DNA of 64,000 bases from Oopsacas minuta (taxonomy: Eukaryota > Porifera > Hexactinellida > Lyssacinosida > Leucopsacidae), in assembly GCA_024704765.1 (NCBI GenBank), contig JAKMXF010000365.1, positions 124,001-188,000 on the forward strand, in the 5' to 3' direction. The notes beneath the pieces were generated by a model. That model saw only the letters and a list, made by a program, of their open reading frames with translations. It searched no databases and was not told where the DNA came from. This document shows positions 37,401-48,400 of the stretch, piece after piece. The position numbers and the translations under genes are program-made. Within the stretch, counting starts at the first letter, position 1. Each line of letters opens with the position of its first letter.

Positions 37401-40400
37401 AATTCCTGTATGGGTCTATACAGAAGAAATATGACGTATGTATTTCTGACAATCGAATCGTACGAATAGTGTCTTCACTTTGCTTCATAATCTGAATAGA
37501 TGGTTTATCAGGATGACACAGAATATACATAACACTAAGTGTTACTTTAATATCAACTGGCTCAATGAAGACTTCGTTCCTAATCGCTCGCAGGAACTGG
37601 AATTCTGGGCCAATTACTTGTATTCTATTATTATAACGATCCGGTATATACAAATATCCTTTATGTGACAATCCAGGTTGGCTAGGAAAATTGAATTCCT
37701 CCTCCAAATCGCCGAGTTTCCCTGTTGCTGATATCAATGTCAAATCTGACTTCCTGAACATGAAGACGGTGTGTAGTTGTACGTCCGTTACGTAAAGATG
37801 AGTTCTGTTTACAGCGACCCCCCACGGACATTTCAAGAAACATTGTCCTATAATTGAAATTGGTTCCCCGTTCTGATTGAATATCTGTACGCGGGAGTTA
37901 CTACTATCAGCTATAATTATATTTTGATTAGTTACATCTACTATTAATCCACGCGGGACTTTCAAATTTCCAGGGTTATTTCCCTCTTTACAAACTGCGA
38001 TATTACTCTGATATACTCTGTAGTTCAATGCCTTTCGTTCTTCTGGAATTTCATTATTTGCCATCCTAAAATGTTTGTAAACACATACAATAGAAGAGGG
38101 ACGTCTTATCCGAGCTCTACTGTAGCTTATATAATGAATTTATTGAGGAAATGGTAAGAGTTACAAACTTGAAAATTGGCATATACGTATGTGGAGTAAT
38201 GATATGTTTAGAAATCTATGCCTACATCTACTTAAGTCTCGCCCAAGCGTTTAAGACAGCGGTTCCCAACCCAGGGTCAATGACCTCTTATTGGTCTACG
38301 GACGACAGCAGGGGTTAAAACCTTCAGTAAGTGAACACCCTAGGGACCAGTCTAAAAGTTCACATTTCATGGCATTGTGTGTAGGGACCGAGAAAGGTGT
38401 CATCTTTTAGAGGTTTACCTTATCATTCACAGTTACGAACTACTTTCTGGTTCCAATTGATTATTCATATTAATAATATGCATAAACATAAGTAAGGAAT
38501 ATGATACTTAACTCAAGTTTCCATGTAATCTTCATCACATATTATCAAATTAATATCACAGACTAATTATTATATTCCAAGCTGATTGCAGTTTTAAGAA
38601 AAATTCAATTTTTAAAATGGCGGCTATTTTAATTATTTGTACCACAATTATGGTTAAATGGCGCCCAATAAAACGCTCGTATAATATAACGATATCACTT
38701 ACAGTTAGAATTTGTGGTGTTGTTATATTAATTGAAAAAATGGCGCCTAAAATTAAAGATGTTACAAAAGCACGTAATTGATTGGTTAAACTTACTAATT
38801 AAATGGTTGCTAGGTCACAGTGAAAATATGTATACTTTATATATCAAAACTCGATGCTTTCTTGGACTTCTGTGCGGAATTTATTGATGAACTGGTAAGA
38901 GGTGGAAACTTGAAATTTGGCACGTGTGTGGGAGGTGATAAATTTAGGGACAAGTTCTAAGAGCTAAGAGATATCTCAAAAACTCACTGAGATAGGTGTC
39001 AAAATGTCCTGACCTATCAGACTTTAGGCTCAAACAAAAATATCTGAAAGTGTCCAACTCAAATCGGGACAATTACCCTATGGGACAGGCTGTTAATCAT
39101 AAATATGTATATACCTGAGTGCGGGATATGTTGGATTCTTCAGCATAACCTTCTTTACCATTTTATCACCACCCTAAGTAAACAAATATACACGAATAAA
39201 CACAAATACACAAAAAGCAAAAGGAATCTCGTAAATCAATGACTAATTTTATGCAATTTGGAACTAAGTTTATAGTTCCAATTGACACTATCTTTCCTTA
39301 ATCCTCGAATCTGATTGGGCTATACATTTTTCGGAAAATCTCCAAGATATCTCTTAGAAATTATAAATTTTCTAGAAACCACAATTTGGCTAATTTGGCG
39401 GGTTTTTAAATAATATTTGTTGTTTATGAACTATTGAGTATTCGCTAGAATTTGTGTGGTAAATAGTTGAGAGTGTTTAGACATTATTAATATGTGAATA
39501 ATTGGTTTTCACACCTCAGTAATATTGGTAAACAAAACCTAAACAATTAGAATTTCTCAGAAACAGATGACAGATCTATTATAGATACATTTTTGGATGT
39601 CTTGTAATTATCCTTTCGTATTTTAGTTCCATTTTATAGACAAAATTGAAAAAATACGGAAAATAAATTTATTAGCATTACCCAACACCTAAACTCGTAC
39701 TTTTGGGTCTCGCTTGACCCCCTTATTGGAACTGTTATTTATGTGTTCTCTTGTTACACACCTCAAGGAATATGGTCTCAATACAAATAAAGCGTAACCT
39801 CGATAATACAAATAACAACGGACTTGTTCGCGGGAGTTACTATTAATTCGGCAATTTTAATCAGCTGTTTATTGATGGTTACATTTGCAGATTAAGCCAC
39901 AATTAATGATTGTAAATGGTTCCCCGCGTTTTTTTTAGGTGTAAAAATAATTGATTGCAATGTGGCCATTTATAATATTGTTGTTGTTGTGATTAATAAT
40001 AATATTTGATTAGTTTCAGTTCCATTAATAATATAGTTTCAATTTTGAAATGAATATATTATGATATAATTTCAATAATGAATTACAGCTGTAAAAATAT
40101 GATTTAACACTTTTTGACACTTTTGCATGTTTCCTGTTTATTTGGTTGTTATAGGAAAATTGTTTGTGTTGTTGTTTACAAATTTGTTAGTAATGATTCT
40201 TGGGTGACTTTTCGTAGAATAAATGAATCAATTTATTGCCTCAGACAGGTGTGAAAATGTGTATAAACCAAATTCATTTCAACCAATAGAATATCGCTGG
40301 GTAAACCCTCAAATCTGATAGGTCAAAACATTTTGTCACCTATCTCTGAGAGTTGTGGAGATATCGGTTAGATATTAGAATTCATTCCTAGATATACCAT

Positions 40401-42644
40401 ATTTCACACGTATGCGAAGTTTCAAGTTAGTAGCCCTTACTATATTCTCATACAATCCGATCAAAATATTTAAGGTTAATCAGATTTCTAACACCTCAGT
40501 GTGTATCAAACAAATGAATTTACAAACTAAAGAATGTAATTTGGCCGGAATGTATTTGTAATTATAGTTCCAGTGTTGAATAGTTCAAGAACCAAAATTA
40601 ATGTATTTTAGCAAACTGGCTTAGTTCCTATTAAAATTGCAATTTCCTGCAATTTTTCTGAAAGTTCTCATTTAGCATTTGTGGAGCATATACCTATTCT
40701 TCCCCTCATTTTAGACCCCTGTCTGGACACCTTAAGGTGTCAAATATCTTGCCGAATAAGATTCGAGTATTCTCCTAGTAGAAACTGACATTATAATGTG
40801 ATAAGTGGATATTATAACTCACAAATAAGAGTTAACACTTATATACTAGAATTCACAAATATTTCAAAAATAGCGTCGTATAATTCTCAGGAATTCTTGG
40901 AGGATAAAACAAACTTAAATGTGTTATATAGGTGTATTTTTCACACCTTTTTCGAGTGGATAATACTGTCAGCTGAATACTTAGCAGATATTCGAGAAAT
41001 TCATCGATTCGAATCGAAAATACATGCGAAAACATTCGAATTACTGGAATTAATACAACAAAGGAAAAATTATATTTCTACTTATTTGCCAGTTTGATAA
41101 TGTTTAAGTAGAATTATTTCAAGAATTCCTCGCAAAAGCCGACAATATTTTAATCAATAATTGGAGCAAAATATGCTTCTGTGAAACTTCTTCACGAATT
41201 TCAAAGTTTACAGAATGTTATCGTAAAGAGGACTTGTTATTAAGTTCACATATGTAAAAATTCAGTAATCTCGCCTGAACCAGTGAATGAGATTGCATCT
41301 TTAGTCATACATGTATATTGATGCTATATATGAACCATGGATATTACAATCGATTTTTGAGTTGGATTTGGTAGTTCTCAAGTTACAATCTATAGAATTT
41401 CATCACATCTACTTTAGGATAATATTCGAATTGTTTGTATATTTGTTTACTCGTTTGTTTGTTTATTACTTGTTTGTTTGTCCGTTTGCAGGAACAGGAT
41501 TAGACGGTGTACTCACCTCTCCAACCGTAAGATATCCTACTATAGCAGCCCTGGATTCATCGGACAGATTTCTAGCTGACGTGTCACAAACCCATCCATG
41601 AACACCTCTGCGCCCACTGTAAAACCAGATGGTGTGGTGGAAACCGAAATCTTCTAAAAATAGATTCCTTGGATAATTTTCTGGAAACTGTATTCGTAGA
41701 CCACAAATTCATGGGAGGAGGCGACAGGACACTTTTTTAATTAGTGCCCAATGGGTTCTTCAATTGTCACATAATTAAATTTTGGAACCAGAATTACCTT
41801 CAAGTGATTTTTGTATAATTAGTACTGCTAGTGCCATAAATATCCAACAGCCTTCACAAATATTAGCGCCTCTAAAAAGTAAACAAATACAGTAAACAAT
41901 GGGATAAGTTACCGAAAGGACCTCTGATAGAGTCACACGGGAGGGAAACATTTAAATGGAATTTTAAGCGGCCAAATCTGCCCAAACTAGCGACAACTTT
42001 TGGACACATTTCATAGGAGCATTATACCCTCATGCAGATATCCGAAAATATGGGATATCCCACACTAATGGGGACAGTTGGATGGACATCAAAGCTCCAC
42101 TTGGCTCATTTGGACAAATTTTCGGTAATTACTTGCAACAAGTTCTGACGTCATCATAGTCAGATATATCTATATCAAATACAAGCTCCTTGCTGATTGG
42201 TCGGAACATTCTTTGTACTGCAGCTTCTTTATGTCTGTTAGGCTAAACAACAAACAAACAAACAAACAAATAAACACACAAACAAACAAACATACAAACA
42301 AGTAAACAAACAAACAAACAAATAAACACACAAACATACAAACAAACAAACATACAAACAAGTAAACAAACAAACAAACAAATAAACAAACAAGCAAACA
42401 AACAAATTACAGGTGCAGAGAAGACAGCCCCGATATCAATTTTCGTAGGTTTTCTATGAACAATAGTATTCTTGAAGTCTTCACAAGTCTCAAAGGAATG
42501 ATATCTGACATAAATATCATTTGGTAGAGACATAGAGATCTCTCTCCGTGAAAAGAATTCGCTAGTAACCATGTCCCTTCCTCCATCTATAATTAAATTA
42601 TAGAATAAATAGTTTTGCATATCAGGTGTTGCTAGGGTGGTCAT
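28477..42644 (-). CDS. PRIM1: DNA primase small subunit, 11 exons over 14 kb
   Basis: Exons: 42411-42644, 42133-42242, 41798-41871, 41517-41653, 39115-39173, 35564-35673, 35072-35202, 34700-34811, 34519-34588, 30779-30810, 28477-28586. All junctions GT-AG; phases close exactly, giving 392 residues (animal PRIM1 about 420). It makes the RNA primer for DNA polymerase alpha. Visible: [11 protein letters not shown] at the N-terminus, catalytic aspartates in [11 protein letters not shown], the zinc-binding Cys set in [36 protein letters not shown] with the third catalytic Asp in RLDTNV, and GRVCVPIDY. Exon 10 is a 32-bp microexon. Introns 4-5 and 9 are 2.3-3.7 kb; intron 9 contains the PI synthase gene and intron 5 an NHL gene. 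Confidence 0.92.
28725..28866. repeat. MITE M1 copy in PRIM1 intron 10
   Basis: AACTCCCGTCATATCGAA ... CTATATAACAGGAGTT with the M1 core CTTTGACGGTTTGGGACC. A shorter relative is at 31200-31300 (TATATCGAAGCTTAAGAGACC, TACTTTGACGGTTTTGG). Confidence 0.85.
29675..29850. repeat. Dispersed repeat M2 copy
   Basis: ATCTGATAGGTCAAGACAG, TTTGTCACCTATCTC and CAAGTTTGTAGCTCATACC in the M2 order. Inside PRIM1 intron 10. Confidence 0.7.
31722..31773. repeat. Short tandem repeat, 3 units of ~18 bp
   Basis: GACACTATACTACAGGG is repeated three times head to tail. It lies in PRIM1 intron 9 in a region without exons. Confidence 0.9.
33725..34426 (+). CDS. CDIPT: CDP-diacylglycerol--inositol 3-phosphatidyltransferase, nested in PRIM1 intron 9
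   Basis: 233 residues, one exon, start [17 protein letters not shown]. It joins myo-inositol to CDP-diacylglycerol to make phosphatidylinositol in the ER membrane. The CDP-alcohol phosphotransferase signature D-G-x2-A-R-x8-G-x3-D-x3-D is complete ([11 protein letters not shown] ... [10 protein letters not shown]). About five to six hydrophobic segments follow the family layout. The gene is on the opposite strand to PRIM1 and lies wholly between PRIM1 exons 9 and 10; its stop codon is about 90 bp from exon 9. Confidence 0.95.
   Translation: MPRKIPEAENIFLFIPNLIGYGRVLLALVSFYYMPYEPVLSTALYLLNFILDAFDGMAARRFRQETKFGAVLDMLTDRSGTTCLIMVLCVFYPNYLLVFQILVALDIVSHWAQMYATLSKGDGSHKNIRAEANPLLRLYYSDKLVMLTFCVSAELFYLFLYLMHFSTTPVLLGLSVCQLGAMINLPFFLGKQIVNVLQLQYACVDIANIDVMSRQRALDKKVDIQTVCSETST
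37177..38064 (-). CDS. NHL-repeat-only protein, nested in PRIM1 intron 5
   Basis: 295 residues from [10 protein letters not shown] with no room for RING, B-box or coiled coil. Five or six blades are visible ([77 protein letters not shown]) and it ends with [10 protein letters not shown]. It is the most diverged of the five NHL loci. It is intronless and on the same strand as its host PRIM1, between exons 5 and 6, so it needs its own promoter or would be removed with the host intron. Confidence 0.85.
   Translation of the reverse strand: MANNEIPEERKALNYRVYQSNIAVCKEGNNPGNLKVPRGLIVDVTNQNIIIADSSNSRVQIFNQNGEPISIIGQCFLKCPWGVAVNRTHLYVTDVQLHTVFMFRKSDLTLISATGKLGDLEEEFNFPSQPGLSHKGYLYIPDRYNNRIQVIGPEFQFLRAIRNEVFIEPVDIKVTLSVMYILCHPDKPSIQIMKQSEDTIRTIRLSEIHTSYFFCIDPYRNFVISDFGHGVIKIMRESEIIFRLAEGKVGDNGEGILVCPCGLGFSGGKIVSVSHNNKFGLQVFSPPPYPRFIPD
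38265..38395. repeat. hAT-like element copy
   Basis: GCGGTTCCCAACCCAGGGTC opens the copy, followed by TTGGTCTACGGACGACAGCAGGGG and GGGACCAGTCTAAAAG. The right end is degenerate. Confidence 0.55.
40305..40480. repeat. Dispersed repeat M2 copy
   Basis: AAATCTGATAGGTCAAAACA, TTTTGTCACCTATCTC and CAAGTTAGTAGCCCTTAC in M2 order. Lies in PRIM1 intron 4. Confidence 0.75.
42243..42410. repeat. (CAAA)n tract filling PRIM1 intron 1
   Basis: Almost the whole 168-bp intron is CAAACAAA with ACAC and GTAA variants on the plus strand, that is GTTTGTTTG on the transcript. It contains internal duplications of a 60-bp block (AACATACAAACAAGTAAAC occurs twice). Confidence 0.9.
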
Positions 42645-43079
42645 TTTGTTATTTTGCTCTTTGCAAAAGTTCGTGTATTAATAAACGAATAATTTATGTT
42701 AGCCCAGCTAGATTGGGGTTAAGCAACCCAATTAAGCTGAGAATAACATAGTTTCAGTTTCAGTTTCAGTTTCAATACCTTCTTGCTTGACAGTTCTATC
42801 ACCACATGACAACCAATCAAATATGATCTGATAGGGATAAAATGCTTGATAGTAAACTTCTAAATATGCATCCAAATTCTCCATCCCTAGTTACCAAATT
42901 AAACACAAGGAATGTAAATATTTATGGCATTTATGGGGCTAGGGATAAACAACAATATGAATAAGGGTTAGATTATTTATTTTCTCGATTGTAAACAAAA
43001 CAATAAACATAAATAAGTATAAACTATAGAGTAAACAAAATATTGTTGTTATGTCCTAATATATTACATGTTGAAGTGT
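42645..43079. other. Gap between PRIM1 start and cystathionine gamma-lyase stop
   Basis: Should hold the PRIM1 promoter (minus strand, just right of 42644). AGTTTC repeats four times near 42750-42772. No open frame and no motif I can name. Confidence 0.5.
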
Positions 43080-45172
<2,093 letters not shown>

Positions 45173-45416
45173 GCAGCTGTGTAGTTACAAGGATGGTGAA
45201 TAGGAATTTGGCTAGAATATTTAGGACAATTCGGTTAATTCATTTCTTGCCTCCCTCAGGGGTTTGGCGCCTATATTATATCGGCCTCAATTTGGGAGGG
45301 CGAAACATATACGCACACATTTTAGCAATTTTTAAGTTTTGTAATATGATTAACAATATGAATAAATTGACACTTGAGTGATCTAAGAATTAGCCTACAA
45401 CTTAACAGCTGATATA

Positions 45417-48400
45417 TTACTGTAAATTCTCAGACGTGATAGAATTTATTTCTTGTGATTTTTTGGTTCGGACGAGAGCCCCGTAATCTTCTGCAGGTGA
45501 AATTGGAAGTGAAGATAGAGATAGTTGCAGATTATCACACCTTTTGTTAGTGCCATTTTTAGTTTCCAAGGTGTTACAAGTTAGACTAGGATTAGTTATA
45601 TGTTTGAATTCTATCTCCAAATCATCTCCAGTTAGTCTCTGCTTATGCTAAAAGAAGACAATTCGATTGTAGGAGTTCCCAACCTTTGCACCTGTGGACA
45701 CCCCTCCAAAGTACTGCGATACAAATTTTCAGCTCATGTGGACCCATTAGTGTCGTCCGTGGACTATCAAATGATATATGGACCACAGGTTGGGAACTGT
45801 TGTTGTTTTATCCCTCACCACCCTGTCCGCACTGAATATACACTTTGCCCCAGGTGTATGGATATGGATTCATACACTATACTTGTGGATTTGACACCAC
45901 TTAACACGGGACAGGGGTGAGGTTATTGAGAAGTGACAATCCCTATCTTCACGCCTAACTGGAGGAGAGGGGAAGACACAAAAAGACAGGATTACCTTTC
46001 TATCCGTACAAGGAAGTAAAGTATTTTCTCCTTTCCTCTTTTCCTCAGGTTTTGGCGATCTTTTGAAAGCATTTGGCAGTGAATTTAGTGAACTAAATCT
46101 CTTATGAATCTTACCAATAGCACTCGGAGCTATTGGTTCTTCTAATGTTCTAATTTTCTTTATTTTAACGCCTTTATCTTTGGATTTTCCTTTCAGACCT
46201 AACCCTGATGCCAAACTTGAAATCGCATTCTTTCCAGAGGTGTCTGAGTTGACGTTTACTTGTTTATGTTTGTGCTTAGATATTGTCTTTAGTGTTGGAG
46301 TTTCTACAAAACACATTTGAATATTGGTATATGGATGGGACCTCAAGGAGTCGAAATTACCTGTCGTAGAAATATTAACCGGACTGGCGTATAATTCAGG
46401 TGAACTATCTGATCTGAGTCTATTAATTTGATCATTATTAGTTGTAGGGGATTCCTGGAGAGGTGACAACCTATCTGTTACAGGTTCTTTGTTTGTTGCA
46501 GAGCTATTCGACCTACATGCATACTATCATTTCCCGTTATATCTTAGCTCAAGGGACCGTGATAATTACTTGGATATGACCATGGAATATATGTTACTTT
46601 GAGGGTTTGGGACCATATTTGTATAATATCACACTTCGATATAACTGGAGTTGAGTGAATTTATATAAAAAATTGTACGATTTTTTGCATTATTTGGCAG
46701 AATTTATAGAAAAACTGGCAAGGGCTACTAAGATGAAATTCGGTATGTGGGTGTAAGGTGATATATCTAAGGAGATGTCCTAATATTAAACTAATATCTC
46801 TACAATTTTCTGAGTTAGGTGACAAAATATCTTGACCTATCAGATTCGAGAGTGCACTAACTATCGCTCGAGGCAAGCACATGGGCCTTCGAAGGTTCCG
46901 GAAAGGTGAGATGGTGTGAAAGATATGCTATATGTGTCTGGATGTCTCTTATTGCTATTTAACACACAACTATTCCAAACCTTGTTGCTGTGTTCGCCTT
47001 TGATTTGTTCTTAATTATCAGTTTAGAAGGTAGAGTGTCAGATGGTTTCTGTTCCAGTACGGATTTCTTGAAGATTTGTACACTACGTGGCAACGAATTG
47101 TGGTCAAAGGATAGTGAAGATGCAATAGGACTCGCGTTACAATCATTTGCCTACAAGAAAGTACAGATTTTCAAAAGTTATATAATAAAAAGTGTTTTTT
47201 GCAGAAAAGGTTGCGTCAATTTTTCAGGCATTTGAACTGGGTGCGTACCGTGATAATTTTTGGGGTGTTAGGTCGGCTTCCCTTCTCAGAGGGAGGCTGG
47301 GGGAGGAATCTGGAACTATTTGGGGTCTTTTGATTGGACAGGTCACTGGAAATGGAGATTGATTGGACAGGAGGAGGCTCTGCCTGACTGGGAGTAGTTG
47401 GGACGGAACTTTCTGGAGTTCTGTCCCTAGGGGGTCGAGTTGGAAACTGTTCCATCAACTGTCTACAAATAAATTCATAATATAATTGGAATACCCTCGA
47501 ATCTGATAGGCCATGACGTTTTGACACCTATTTCAGAGAGTTTATTATTATTATTATTACCTTGATGTTCTCAAGGCTGTGTCTTTGGCAAGTTTGGCTC
47601 TCGTTAATTGTAGTGATAGATCCCTAAACAAATATGTATATAAACAACAACAACAACAACATAACAACAACAAACTCACTTTGCCAGATCAACAGCATCA
47701 TTTCTCTCATTTTCAAACTCAATTAATGTAATCTGTAATTCTCTAAAAATTGAATCAAAATCACCCCAGCTGGAATATTGTGAAGTATTTGACAATTCAT
47801 AACCTCACCCCAGAGGGGATGTTCAAAGTTCAAATCCACAAGTAAGGTGCATTGATCCTCTCCTCACATGTATAGGACCAATTTTTACATATTCCAACAC
47901 TTAGTTCATCAAGTTAGTAACTTACCTTATTTTTATTTTAAGTTTGTTGACGTGAGAATTTTTCTCAGAAATTATTAATAAACTTTCTTCCAACTGTAAT
48001 CCATCCTAATAAATAATAACAAATTTGAAGAGCTATAAATGTAAATAATAACAATTACCTGTGTTGCTTGAACTAGATTTGTGTGTTTAGATTCAATTGC
48101 ATTAATCTTCAAGCTTAACTCCTGAAGGAAATCACATTTAATACGAGCATACATGGTCTACTTATGATAGAGACTGTTTGCTGTATATTCATGAAAACAA
48201 CAATAAATTTTCATATGAGAAACTTGAAAATGGGAAATTCGGATTCAGCGTACTTTGTTGCACCTTGTAGCTGTTAAAAGTAACTCTCCACCAATAAATA
48301 ATTACACATTTTCGCTAATTTGTTTATTTACATACATAGAAACAATACTAACTCTAAGTTCCTGTTGTTGTTGAAAAATTGTTTGTTGGTAACTTGGCAA

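Noticed and set aside
40798-41097. 99-codon plus-strand frame
   Set aside because: Lies in PRIM1 intron 4, AT-driven composition, no domain and no splice context.
42170-42397. [10 protein letters not shown]-type repetitive frames here and at 1386-1812 and 43142-43423
   Set aside because: Translations of the (CAAA)n intron tracts, not protein.
46990-47235. 81-codon plus-strand frame
   Set aside because: Antisense shadow of exon 9 of the coiled-coil gene.
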